Of a DNA stretch of 64,000 nucleotides, positions 47,870-55,990 are shown one piece after another. The position numbers and the translations under genes are program-made. The notes under the pieces were generated by a model. It was not told where the DNA came from and did no database searches. It saw only the letters and a list, made by a program, of their open reading frames with translations. The stretch is from Planotetraspora mira. GTDB lineage: Bacteria; Actinomycetota; Actinomycetes; Streptosporangiales; Streptosporangiaceae. The DNA lies in NCBI RefSeq assembly GCF_016863275.1, contig NZ_BOOO01000022.1, forward strand, positions 1 to 64,000, given 5' to 3'. Positions within the stretch are counted from its first letter, which is position 1. The number at the start of each line of letters is the position of its first letter.

Positions 47870-48562
47870 ATGTCACGACCGGTCATCGGCATCACGTGCT
47901 ACGTGGAGCCCGCCAGATTCACGGTCTGGGACATGACCACCGCGCTGCTGCCGTACATGTACGTCGAACACGTCGCGCGGGCCGGCGGGCAACCGGTGAT
48001 CATCCCGCCCGCGGGTGATCCCGCCGAACTGACCGGCCGACTTGATGGCCTGATCATCGCGGGCGGCGGCGACATCGATCCCGCTCGGTACGGCTCTCGC
48101 ATGCACGAACAGACCGGATACGTAAGGAAATTTCGTGACGAGGCGGAGTTCGGGCTGATGCGTGCCACCCTGGACTCCGGTCTGCCGTTCCTCGGCATCT
48201 GCCGTGGGCTCCAGGTCCTCAACGTGGCCCTGGGCGGCTCGCTCCACCAGCACCTTCCCGACGTGGTCGGCCATACCGACCACTCGCCCGCCCCGGGGAC
48301 CTTCGGCCGGGTCCCGGTACGGCTCTCGCCGACGCTGGCCAAGATCTACCAGGACGACCACCTGACCCCGGCGCACTACCACCACCAGGCGGTCGACCGG
48401 CTGGCGGACGGCCTGGAGGTCACCGCCCGATCGGAGGACGGCACGATCGAGGCCGTCGAACTCGGCGGCCACCCGTTCGCGCTGGCCGTCCAGTGGCACC
48501 CCGAGGCCGACGAGGACGGCCCCCTGTTCGACGCCCTCGTGTCCGCGGCTGGGCGCGGCTGA
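47870..48562 (+). CDS. Class I glutamine amidotransferase-like gamma-glutamyl hydrolase (PuuD type)
   Basis: A 230-residue peptidase C26 family enzyme. GITCYVEPARFTVWD at the start, AGGGDIDPARYG, the nucleophile Cys in FLGICRGLQVLNVALGGSLHQHL, and His/Glu in VQWHPEADED form the triad. PuuD-type members free glutamate from gamma-glutamyl-linked acids, closing the pathway. The ATG at 47870 is chosen (GAGG 5 nt upstream); an in-frame GTG lies at 47864. Last gene of the operon. Confidence 0.9.
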   Translation: MSRPVIGITCYVEPARFTVWDMTTALLPYMYVEHVARAGGQPVIIPPAGDPAELTGRLDGLIIAGGGDIDPARYGSRMHEQTGYVRKFRDEAEFGLMRATLDSGLPFLGICRGLQVLNVALGGSLHQHLPDVVGHTDHSPAPGTFGRVPVRLSPTLAKIYQDDHLTPAHYHHQAVDRLADGLEVTARSEDGTIEAVELGGHPFALAVQWHPEADEDGPLFDALVSAAGRG

Positions 48563-48584
48563 CCCGCGGATTCAGCTATGGAGC

Positions 48585-49103
48585 TCAGGCGAAGAGCTCG
48601 TCGGCGGAGCTCACGGTGACCGCCCGGCGGATCCAGGTCTCCAGCATGTTCAGGTCGTCGCAGCGGGTGATCCGGTCGCGCGTGTCGGAGGAGATCTCCA
48701 GGCCACGGGTCTCGAGCACAGCCAAGATCGCCGCACCCTCGCCCTCCGCCCGGCCTTCCTGGCGGCCTTGATCGACCCAGTGCGACAGATACTGACTGGC
48801 GATGTGCTCGTAATCGTGGCTGGTGGTGGTCACGATCTCCTCCAGGTGCTTGCGTGCCACGCTCGGTAGCACGGCGAACACGTAGTTCGGTTTCTGGACC
48901 TCCACGATCAGGGCCAGCTGAGCTCCCCCTGCCACGTCGCGCAACACCACGACCGAGTCGGCGCGGAACTCCACCGGGGCCAACTGGGCGAAGTCGACCG
49001 ACTCCACCGCGGCGGTGGCGAACGAGGGTGGTTGGACGCCGACGGCGTCCCGCAGTAGTTCCACCGCGGTCATCGGGTCGTTGTGGATGAGCTCGATTGG
49101 CAT
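48585..49103 (-). pseudogene. Rpn/PD-(D/E)XK nuclease-like protein with internal deletion
   Basis: A 172-residue protein of a family common in actinomycetes, remembered as about 290-300 residues. The N-terminal part keeps ELIHNDPMTAVELLRDAVGV, PVEFRADSVVVLRD and LALIVEVQ, the D and E-x-Q of a PD-(D/E)XK core. Just after EVQ the sequence jumps to YVFAVLPSVARKHLEEIVTTT, which normally follows about 120 residues later. The C-terminal SQYLSHWVDQGRQEGRAEGEGAA and LETRGLEISSDTRDRI are intact. The frame is open, so it is either an in-frame deletion remnant or a short variant. Start ATG at 49103. Confidence 0.6.
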
Positions 49104-49344
49104 CTCATGGTCGATCCCTGGCACGGAGCGGATACTAATTGCGTTCAATCGATTACGCAAAGTCACGGTCAAGAATGAGGACACCACGGTCCCCTTGCGA
49201 CGACTGATTCAGGCGACATGACACGGCGGGCCCCATCGGGCCTTCGACGGCCCACCAGCACCGGCGACCGGCCGACGCCGCAAAAGGTGCCCAGCGGGCG
49301 TTACCACGACCAGTCCCCACCCACTAGGCTGGCGGAACACCATT

Positions 49345-49540
49345 GATCCCGCGCGGGAGAGTGTCCTGGCATCCTGTCAGGGCCCCTGAAGGAGCAAGCC
49401 CTCCCCGCGAACCTCTCAAGGCAAAGGACCGTGCGGGCCAGGTGTCCTCTGGAAAGCAGGCCTGCTGGCCTCGCCGAAGGTGAAAGTCCGGCAAAGGACG
49501 GGCGAAGCTCTCAGGCACCGATGACAGAGGGGGAGGATGC
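49345..49540 (+). ncRNA. Tandem glycine riboswitch (gcvT motif)
   Basis: Two glycine aptamers precede gcvT. Aptamer 1 shows GCGGGAGAG (49353-49361), GAAGGAGCAAGCCCTCC (49388-49404), then CTCTCAAGGCAAAGGACC (49413-49430) and CTCTGGAAAG (49447-49456). Aptamer 2 has GCCGAAGGTGAAAGTCC (49473-49489), CTCTCAGGCACCGATGACA (49509-49527) and GAGGGGGA. A hairpin follows (49532-49540 with 49557-49569, 2-nt bulge) just before the gcvT ribosome site at 49571-49576, so control of translation or termination is likely. Glycine is expected to turn expression on. Confidence 0.88.
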
Positions 49541-49581
49541 CCAATAGTCCGACGCAGCATCCGTCCTCCTGAGGTGCATTC

Positions 49582-50697
49582 ATGTCCCGGTCCACTCCGT
49601 TGCGCGAGGTCCACGAGGCCCTCGGCGCCACCCTGACGGACTTCGCGGGCTGGCTCATGCCCCTGCGCTACGGCAGCGAGTCGGTCGAGCACAACGCGGT
49701 CCGGACGGCGGCCGGGCTCTTCGACCTGTCCCACATGGGAGAGATCTTCGTCACCGGTCCGGAGGCGGGACAGGCGCTCGACTACGCCCTCGTCGGCTGG
49801 CTGAGCGCGCTCGACGTCGGACGCGCCCGCTACACCATGATCGTGAACGGGGACGGCCGAGTCCTCGACGATCTCATCGTCTACCGGCTGGCGACCGAGG
49901 AGTTCCTCGTCGTCGCCAACGCCTCCAACTACTCGATGGTCGCGCGCGAGCTGACCGAGCGTGCCGAGCCGTACGACGCGCGGGTGGAGGACCGGTCCGG
50001 CTCCTACGCGCTGGTCGCGGTCCAGGGGCCGAAGAGCACCGAGATCCTGCGCACGCTCACCGACGCCGACCTCGACGGCCTCAAGTACTACGCCGGCCTG
50101 CCCGCCACGGTCGCCGGGTTCGAGGCCCTCATCGCGCGCACGGGCTACACCGGCGAGGACGGCTTCGAATTGTTCGTCCGCAACGAGGACGCCGTGCCGC
50201 TGTGGAACGCGCTGACGGAGGCCGGTGCGGGCCTGGGACTCATACCCGCGGGCCTGTCCGCCCGTGACACGCTCCGCCTCGAGGCGGGCATGCCGTTGTA
50301 CGGCAACGAGCTGACCGCGGACCTCACACCGTTCGACGCCGGGCTCGGCCGGGTGGTGCGCCTGGACAAGCCGGGCGACTTCGTCGGGCGCGCGGCCCTC
50401 ACCGAACGGGCCGCCCTGGCGGATCAGGAGGCCGGGCCGGACGGCACCGCCCGGCGCCTCGTCGGGCTCGTCGCGCGCGGCCGCAGGGTCCCCCGCCACG
50501 GCTACCCCGTCACCCGGGACGGCGTGGTCGTGGGCGAGGTGACCAGCGGCGCGCCTTCGCAGTCGCTGGGAAAGCCGATCGCCATGGCGTACGTCTCGCG
50601 CAGCGCCGTGGAAGCGGGCGGCCTGGCCGTGGACATTCGTGGCAGCCATGAACCGGTCGACGTCGTTGACCTGCCTTTTTACAGGAGGAGCAAGTGA
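49582..50697 (+). CDS. gcvT: Aminomethyltransferase (glycine cleavage T protein)
   Basis: Transfers the methylene unit from aminomethyl-lipoyl H protein to tetrahydrofolate, releasing ammonia. The 371 residues have [92 protein letters not shown] and [21 protein letters not shown]. The ATG at 49582 has GAGG 7 nt upstream, directly behind the riboswitch platform. gcvH overlaps its stop. The gcvP decarboxylase is not in the window. Confidence 0.96.
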   Translation: MSRSTPLREVHEALGATLTDFAGWLMPLRYGSESVEHNAVRTAAGLFDLSHMGEIFVTGPEAGQALDYALVGWLSALDVGRARYTMIVNGDGRVLDDLIVYRLATEEFLVVANASNYSMVARELTERAEPYDARVEDRSGSYALVAVQGPKSTEILRTLTDADLDGLKYYAGLPATVAGFEALIARTGYTGEDGFELFVRNEDAVPLWNALTEAGAGLGLIPAGLSARDTLRLEAGMPLYGNELTADLTPFDAGLGRVVRLDKPGDFVGRAALTERAALADQEAGPDGTARRLVGLVARGRRVPRHGYPVTRDGVVVGEVTSGAPSQSLGKPIAMAYVSRSAVEAGGLAVDIRGSHEPVDVVDLPFYRRSK

Positions 50698-51083
50698 GCA
50701 GCATTCCCGAGGACCTCAGCTACACCAAGGAGCACGAGTGGGTCGCCGGGCTCGATGACGGCCGCACCGTCACCGTCGGCATCACCGCCTACGCCGCCGA
50801 GCAACTCGGCGACGTGGTCTACGTGCAGGTGCCCGAGGTCGGCGCGGCGGTCACGACCGGAGACGCCGTGGGCGAGGTCGAGTCGACCAAGTCGGTGAGC
50901 GACATCTTCGCGCCGGTCACCGGCGAGATCGTTGAGGTCAACGCGGCCGTCGTCGACGATCCCTCGCTCGTCAACTCCGACCCGTACGGCGAGGGCTGGC
51001 TGTTCCGCGTGCAGATCGGCGAGGAGCCGGAGGACCTGCTGACCTCCGCCGAATACACCTCGCTGACCTCAGCCGAGGCCTGA
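50694..51083 (+). CDS. gcvH: Glycine cleavage system H protein
   Basis: Lipoyl carrier of 129 residues that shuttles the aminomethyl group between P, T and L proteins. [36 protein letters not shown] and the lipoylation Lys in [19 protein letters not shown] are standard. The GTG at 50694 overlaps the gcvT stop (GTGA) with AGGAGG upstream. Confidence 0.96.
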   Translation: MSSIPEDLSYTKEHEWVAGLDDGRTVTVGITAYAAEQLGDVVYVQVPEVGAAVTTGDAVGEVESTKSVSDIFAPVTGEIVEVNAAVVDDPSLVNSDPYGEGWLFRVQIGEEPEDLLTSAEYTSLTSAEA

Positions 51084-51090
51084 CAGCCCC

Positions 51091-51148
51091 TCTCTCAGGA
51101 CACCGACCTTCTCTCAGGACACCGACCTTCTCTCAAGGACACCGACCA
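51091..51148 (+). repeat. Three tandem 19-bp repeats carrying the sdaA ribosome site
   Basis: TCTCTCAGGACACCGACCT occurs at 51091-51109 and 51110-51128; a third copy at 51129-51148 is 20 bp with CAAGGAC in place of CAGGAC. The extra A makes AAGGA, 8 nt before the GTG start of sdaA. The spacer is thus almost wholly built of this repeat. Confidence 0.85.
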
Positions 51149-52519
51149 GTGGCTATCAGCGTGTTCGACCTGTTCAAGGTGGGAATCGGGCCGTCCAGCT
51201 CGCATACGGGCGGCCCGATGGCCGCGGCGCACCGTTTCGCCCGCGGCCTGGATGCGGACGGCCTGCTGGAGAAGGTCACCGAGGTCCGGGTCATCCTCTA
51301 CGGATCTCTCGGGCTGACGGGGAAGGGCCACGGCAGCGACAAGGCCGTGCTGCTCGGCCTGTCCGGAGAGAAGCCAGAGCTCGTCGACGTCGACCGCGTC
51401 GACGAGATGCTCGGGGAAATGCGGTCGAGCGGCACGGTCCGGCTCTTCGGCTCGAAGGAAGTGCCCTTCGTGGTGGGTGACCACCTGGTGTTCGAGCGGA
51501 AGCTCTCGCTCCCCCACCACCCGAACGGCATGCGCTTCACGGCCTACTCCGAAGGCACCCCCGTGCGGGAGAAGGTCTACTACTCGGTCGGCGGCGGCTT
51601 CGTCGTGGACGAGAACGCCACCGGCGCCGATCGGATCAAACCCGACGACACGGTGCTGCCGTATCCGTTCACGACGGCCGCGCAACTGCTCGCCCACTGC
51701 GCGGACACCGGCCTGTCCATCTCCGGACTGATGCTGGAGAACGAGAAGGCCTTCGGCCGTACGCCGGAGGAGATCCGCGCGCAGTTGCTGCACCTGTGGT
51801 CGGTCATGGTCGAGTGCGTACGGCGGGGCACCCACAACGAGGGCGTCCTGCCGGGCGGCCTGAAGGTCAAGCGCCGGGCGAACCAGCTCCACCGCAGGCT
51901 CCAGAGCGAGACCGACGCCGACCCTCTGCGCGCCATGGACTGGGTGACGTTGTTCGCCCTCGCCGTCAACGAGGAGAACGCGGCGGGCGGCCGCATCGTC
52001 ACGGCTCCCACGAACGGCGCGGCGGGGATCATCCCCGCGGTCCTGTCGTACTACACCAGGTTCATCCCCGGCGCGGCGGACGACGGGGTGGTCCGGTTCC
52101 TGCTGACCGCCGGAGCCATGGGCGTGCTGTTCAAGGAGAACGCCTCGATCTCCGGTGCGGAGGTCGGCTGTCAGGGAGAGGTCGGCTCGGCCTGTTCGAT
52201 GGCCGCCGCGGGCCTCACCGAGGTGCTGGGCGGCACTCCCGAGCAGGTGGAGAACGCGGCCGAGATCGGCATCGAGCACAACCTGGGGCTGACCTGCGAC
52301 CCGATCGGCGGCCTCGTGCAGATCCCCTGCATCGAGCGCAACGCGGTCGCCTCGATCAAGGCGATCGCCGCGGCCAGGATCGCGCTGCGCGGGGACGGCC
52401 GTCACTTCGTGGCCCTGGACAAGGCCATCAAGACCATGCGGGACACCGGCAGGGACATGCTCGACAAGTACAAGGAGACGTCCCGCGGCGGCCTGGCCGT
52501 CAACGTCATCGAGTGCTGA
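51149..52519 (+). CDS. sdaA: L-serine ammonia-lyase (iron-sulfur type)
   Basis: Deaminates serine to pyruvate with a [4Fe-4S] cluster; single-chain type with fused beta and alpha domains, 456 residues. N-terminal [39 protein letters not shown] and GGGFVVDE; C-terminal [35 protein letters not shown] and [17 protein letters not shown] with the cluster cysteines. Start GTG at 51149 after the repeat-borne AAGGA. Behind gcvT-gcvH it would drain serine made from glycine, so co-control by the glycine riboswitch makes sense. Confidence 0.95.
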   Translation: MAISVFDLFKVGIGPSSSHTGGPMAAAHRFARGLDADGLLEKVTEVRVILYGSLGLTGKGHGSDKAVLLGLSGEKPELVDVDRVDEMLGEMRSSGTVRLFGSKEVPFVVGDHLVFERKLSLPHHPNGMRFTAYSEGTPVREKVYYSVGGGFVVDENATGADRIKPDDTVLPYPFTTAAQLLAHCADTGLSISGLMLENEKAFGRTPEEIRAQLLHLWSVMVECVRRGTHNEGVLPGGLKVKRRANQLHRRLQSETDADPLRAMDWVTLFALAVNEENAAGGRIVTAPTNGAAGIIPAVLSYYTRFIPGAADDGVVRFLLTAGAMGVLFKENASISGAEVGCQGEVGSACSMAAAGLTEVLGGTPEQVENAAEIGIEHNLGLTCDPIGGLVQIPCIERNAVASIKAIAAARIALRGDGRHFVALDKAIKTMRDTGRDMLDKYKETSRGGLAVNVIEC

Positions 52520-52524
52520 TCCGG

Positions 52525-53001
52525 TCAGCGCCGCCGGACGTGCAGCCTGACCAGTGTCGGGATCTCCTCACGGTCGACCGCGCCGCGCACGCGTGAGATC
52601 GCCTGCCCGTCGAGGCGGCCGATCACCTCGTGCAGGTCGGCGCGGGGCAGAAGAGACACCAGGACGCGCATCCGCTTGTCGCGGACCAGCCTGACCTGGA
52701 TCCTGCTGATGCCCTCGATGCCCTTCATCGCGACGCCCAGCATCGCCGTCCCCGATCCCGTACGGCTCCCGCAGCGCCCCCAGCCGAGGGCGACCGCCAG
52801 CCAGCGCGTGACGAGCAGGGCGATCAGTATGGCGGCCGCCGCGGCCAGCGGCCGCGCCCAGGCGTTCCGCACGAAGAACGACAGGTCGATGATCCGTACG
52901 CCGAGATGATCGGCCCGGGCGGCCAGCACTCCGACGCCGGCGAGCGCCATGATCAGCCCGACGATCCCGAGCCCGACCCGGTTCCCCATGTGCGCGCGCA
53001 T
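52525..53001 (-). CDS. Small membrane protein of the alkaline-shock (AmaP/DUF6286-like) group
   Basis: A 158-residue protein with two hydrophobic helices (VGLGIVGLIMALAGVGVLAA and PLAAAAAILIALLVTRWLAVAL), then a soluble domain with MKGIEGISRIQVRLVRDKRMRVLVSLLPRADL. This resembles AmaP-type anchors and DUF6286 proteins that accompany Asp23 (alkaline shock) proteins in actinomycetes. No Asp23 gene is nearby. AGGAGG lies upstream of the ATG at 53001, 2 nt after the stop of the preceding paralogous gene. It converges on sdaA with a 5-bp gap. Confidence 0.65.
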   Translation of the reverse strand: MRAHMGNRVGLGIVGLIMALAGVGVLAARADHLGVRIIDLSFFVRNAWARPLAAAAAILIALLVTRWLAVALGWGRCGSRTGSGTAMLGVAMKGIEGISRIQVRLVRDKRMRVLVSLLPRADLHEVIGRLDGQAISRVRGAVDREEIPTLVRLHVRRR

Positions 53002-53003
53002 CC

Positions 53004-53603
53004 TCAGAGCCTCCTCCTGCGCAGCCGAACCACGACCTCGTGACGGCACTGCGCGCCGAGGCCGGAAAGCTGGTCGCCCACGGCCGCACCGACCTCGCGG
53101 AGCAGTTCACCCGTGCCCTTGGCGTCGGTGACCACCACGACCTCGATCTGGCCGCGCAACATCCGCACCCGGGCCCGCTGGACGCCTTCGACCGTCTGCG
53201 CCGCGACCGCGAGCGTCCTGCTCAGGCCCGCGCGGGTCAGTCCCATGACCAGAAGCGGGTCCTCGCACTCCAGGGGCACCAGCCGGGGCCGCCCGGGCAG
53301 CACGGCGAGGGCCACCAGGCCGGCGCCGCAAACGATCATCATCGCGGCGGTTCCGGGAACGGCGGGGTCCCCGAAGGTCGTCGACATCAGGCGATGCAGC
53401 GGCGGCCACAGGACGGGCGAGCCGAAGATCGTCGCGATGATCTCGACGGCCAGGGCCCACGCGCCGACGGAGAGCACCGCGGCCACCACGATCCCCGCAG
53501 GAGTACGGCCCGGCCGCAGCGCGCGGATGGCGTTGCGGCGTACGGCACGCCGGCTGTCACCCTTCGCCGAGGCGCCCGCGAAGATCTCCTGCACGACGCT
53601 CAT
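53004..53603 (-). CDS. DUF6286-like membrane protein
   Basis: A 199-residue protein with two hydrophobic segments (AGIVVAAVLSVGAWALAVEIIATIF and AAMMIVCGAGLVALAVL), and a C-terminal soluble part LSRTLAVAAQTVEGVQRARVRMLRGQIEVVVVTDAKG similar in layout to the next gene. It looks like the DUF6286 partner of Asp23-type envelope stress proteins. Start ATG 53603 is chosen with GAGGTGAG upstream. The two genes form a compact unit. Confidence 0.65.
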   Translation of the reverse strand: MSVVQEIFAGASAKGDSRRAVRRNAIRALRPGRTPAGIVVAAVLSVGAWALAVEIIATIFGSPVLWPPLHRLMSTTFGDPAVPGTAAMMIVCGAGLVALAVLPGRPRLVPLECEDPLLVMGLTRAGLSRTLAVAAQTVEGVQRARVRMLRGQIEVVVVTDAKGTGELLREVGAAVGDQLSGLGAQCRHEVVVRLRRRRL

Positions 53604-53791
53604 CAACCGCTCACCTCTGACCAGCACAGCATCGGATCCGATCTGTAGTCACCTGTTCAGGGGTACACGGCGGGAGGCGCTCGCGAGCCGATCACCCGCC
53701 ATCTTGCGCGATCATGGCCGAGCGGCTCCGGAATTTTTGCCGCGGCCTCGTTAACGTGAGTAGCACTCATTTAATTTGTGCGCATTCGTAC

Positions 53792-53803
53792 TAGGCTGCG
53801 GGC
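53792..53803 (+). promoter_or_regulatory. Leaderless -10 element for the PLP enzyme gene
   Basis: TAGGCT at 53792-53797 is exactly 6 nt before the ATG at 53804, the spacing seen for leaderless actinobacterial mRNAs. No ribosome site is visible. No good -35 lies 17 bp upstream. Confidence 0.45.
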
Positions 53804-54979
53804 ATGGACGACCGACAGCGTCTCGACCAGGCCACGGCCGGGTTGCACCCCCCGTTCGCGGTGGTCGACCTCGACGCGCTGAGGTCCAACAGCGCCGACA
53901 TGGCTCGCCGGGCGAACGGCAAGCCGATCCGCGTCGCCAGCAAGTCGATCCGCAGCCGGGCGGTCCTCGAACGCGTCCTCGCCATGGACGGCTTCGCCGG
54001 GATCATGGCGTTCACGCTCCCCGAGGCGCTCTGGCTCGTGTCATGCGGTCTGCGTGACGTGCTCGTGGCGTATCCGTCCGTGGACACCGACGCCCTCCGC
54101 GCGCTCGGCTCCGACCGCCGCGCCGCCGAAGAGATCGCGGTGATGGTCGACTCGCCGGGCCACCTGGATCTGATCGAAAGCCTCCACCTTCCTCACCAGG
54201 TCCGGATATGTCTTGATATGGACGCGACCTTTGTGGCGTTCGGCGGGAAGTTGCGCGTGGGGGCCTTACGCTCCCCCATACGCGAGCCCGACCAGGCGGC
54301 CCGGATCGCCGAGGACATCGCCGGACGCCCCGGAATGCGCCTGGTGGGCCTCATGTCGTACGAGGCGCAGATCGCCGGCGTGGGCGACAGGGTCCCCGGC
54401 GCGTACGGGCGGGTCGTCCGGTGGATGCAGGCCAGATCCCGCCAGGAACTCGCCGTACGGCGCGGGCGGGTCGTGCAGGCCGTACGGCAGGCCGCCGACC
54501 TGGAGTTCGTCAACGGCGGGGGCACGGGCAGCATCGAGCGGACGGCGGCGGAACACGCGATCACCGAGGTGGCGGCCGGCTCGGGCTTCTTCCATCCGCG
54601 GCTGTTCGACTTCTACCGGAGCTTCAGCGGGCGGCCCGCGGCGCTGTTCGCCCTGCCCGTGGTGCGTAAGCCGTCCCCCGGCGTCGTGACGGTGCTGGGC
54701 GGCGGATATCCGGCCTCAGGTCCGTCGGGAGCCAATCGGCTGCCGCATCCCCACCTGCCGGCGGGGCTGAAATACGACTCCAACGAGGGTGCGGGCGAGG
54801 TCCAGACCCCCCTGGTCGGGGACGCGGCCCATGACCTGCGGATCGGCGACCGTGTCTGGTTCCGGCACGCCAAGGCCGGCGAGTTGTGCGAGCGCTTCGC
54901 CAGCCTGCATCTCATCGAGGGCGACCGGATAGTCGAGGAAGTCCCCACCTACCGAGGAGAAGGCCAAACCTTCCTCTAA
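53804..54979 (+). CDS. Fold-type III PLP enzyme, amino acid deaminase/aldolase (D-threonine aldolase-like)
   Basis: A 391-residue alanine-racemase-fold enzyme. The PLP Lys lies in IRVASKSIRSRAVL (near residue 48), after FAVVDLDALRSN. The phosphate-binding FVNGGGTGSIERTA and the C-terminal barrel follow. RHAKAGELCERF has the His...Cys pair that binds divalent metal in D-threonine aldolase and D-serine dehydratase relatives. The exact substrate is unknown. It is probably leaderless from ATG 53804. The large repeat element begins 34 bp after its stop. Confidence 0.82.
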   Translation: MDDRQRLDQATAGLHPPFAVVDLDALRSNSADMARRANGKPIRVASKSIRSRAVLERVLAMDGFAGIMAFTLPEALWLVSCGLRDVLVAYPSVDTDALRALGSDRRAAEEIAVMVDSPGHLDLIESLHLPHQVRICLDMDATFVAFGGKLRVGALRSPIREPDQAARIAEDIAGRPGMRLVGLMSYEAQIAGVGDRVPGAYGRVVRWMQARSRQELAVRRGRVVQAVRQAADLEFVNGGGTGSIERTAAEHAITEVAAGSGFFHPRLFDFYRSFSGRPAALFALPVVRKPSPGVVTVLGGGYPASGPSGANRLPHPHLPAGLKYDSNEGAGEVQTPLVGDAAHDLRIGDRVWFRHAKAGELCERFASLHLIEGDRIVEEVPTYRGEGQTFL

Positions 54980-55012
54980 CCCCCTCCCCCTCCGCCCCAC
55001 CCCGCCCCTCCC

Positions 55013-55402
55013 GCGTGATCATGCACGAGTTCGTGAATGGGTGGCTTGACCAGCCCAAACCTCGGGCGTGATCATGCACAGGTTCGGAGATTGCGGCCTT
55101 GACCTGGCCGTTCTTCATTTGTGATCATGCACGGATTCGGACGCGACCCACCCGACCTGCGTTTCTTCAATGCGTGATCATGCACAGCGGTGGCATCCCG
55201 TGGTCTCGGACTCCGATCCACAGCTGAGATTGCATGATCACGAGCCACGTTTTCCCTGGTGAACGGCCACGCAGAAGAATCCATGCATGATCACGAAATG
55301 GATCCGCCCAGGTCAGGCCGGACATCCACGAACCTGTGCATGATCACGCCCGAGGTTTGGGCTGGTCAGGGGGCCTCTTCACGAATCTGTGCATGATCAC
55401 GC
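55013..55402. repeat. Eight-copy, 53-bp periodic GTGATCATGCAC inverted array
   Basis: GTGATCATGCAC starts at 55015, 55068, 55121 and 55174; its reverse complement lies at 55230 (first base T), 55283 (first base A), 55336 and 55389. Spacing is exactly 53 bp within each half and 56 bp across the centre. The whole element is symmetric about 55207.5; 55047-55086 is a perfect 40-bp inverted repeat of 55329-55368. The spacers also share TTCG soon after the 12-mer and GACC(A/T)G about 22 bp on. Function unknown. Confidence 0.9.
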
Positions 55403-55465
55403 ATCCCCATCCCCACCCCATCACGCATCCTCATCCCCACCCCCGTCACGCATCTCCATCACGCC
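55396..55465 (+). repeat. 24-25-bp tandem repeats next to the array
   Basis: Units beginning ATCACGCATCC and ending CATCCCCACCCC lie at 55396-55419 and 55420-55444, followed by a partial third (GTCACGCATCTCC, 55445-55465). The first unit starts within the last 12-mer of the array, so the two repeats are fused. The strand is strongly C-rich. Confidence 0.7.
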
Positions 55466-55536
55466 TTACAGCCCGACTCGACACGCGCCGCGCCCCACGC
55501 TCCGCGGGGCGCGGAGAGTGGGGCGTGGGTGGGCGG

Positions 55537-55857
55537 TCAGCGGTTGCGGCGGCGGAGCAGGATGATCGCGGCACCCACGACCAGGACGGCGCCGAGGCCG
55601 ATCAGAACCGGCGCCATGGACTGCGCCGGGTACCGCTCCTCGCCCTCCATTTCGGCGGCGGAACGCGATGCGGAACCCCCCACGAGATCCCCGAACGACG
55701 ACACCAGGTGTTCGGCGTTGGCCTTGACCTTGGCGACGCTCCGCTCGGCCACCCGTTTCGGGCTCACCCGGTCCGCGATGGCGTCGACCGTGCGAGCCAG
55801 CTCGGCCCGGGTGCGCTCGATCTCTCGTTCCAGCGCATCGGGATCGGTGTCAGCCAT
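55537..55857 (-). CDS. DUF3618 family membrane-anchored protein
   Basis: A 106-residue actinobacterial protein. DPDALEREIERTRAELARTVDAIADRVSPKRV at the start is the DUF3618 signature, forming an amphipathic helix. One C-terminal transmembrane helix (MAPVLIGLGAVLVVGAAIILL) ends in RRRNR. Function unknown; often near envelope stress genes or bcp. GGAGGGGAT precedes the ATG at 55857. Divergent from bcp. Confidence 0.9.
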   Translation of the reverse strand: MADTDPDALEREIERTRAELARTVDAIADRVSPKRVAERSVAKVKANAEHLVSSFGDLVGGSASRSAAEMEGEERYPAQSMAPVLIGLGAVLVVGAAIILLRRRNR

Positions 55858-55990
55858 GCGATCCCCTCCTGTGGTTTCCGTAGGTGATCAGTCTGCCAGG
55901 TCCGGTACGCACCCCGCACAACGGCCGAACCGGTAGTTTGGTTGACGCTTGTCCGCACATCGACGCGGGTCACCCTCACGGGAGGTATTC

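Larger units (their letters stand above)
54980..55536. other. Non-coding region filled by repeats
   Basis: No gene is supported in these 557 bp. It consists of a C-rich stretch, the 390-bp inverted array (55013-55402), a run of 24-25-bp repeats (to about 55465) and a short end next to DUF3618. Confidence 0.7.

Noticed and set aside
54912-55284. Small minus-strand open frames within the repeat array
   Set aside because: They contain the repeat itself, have no ribosome sites and encode no recognisable protein.
55013-55402. CRISPR array
   Set aside because: The period is regular, but the repeat is 12 bp, the second half is inverted, spacers resemble each other, and no cas genes are near.
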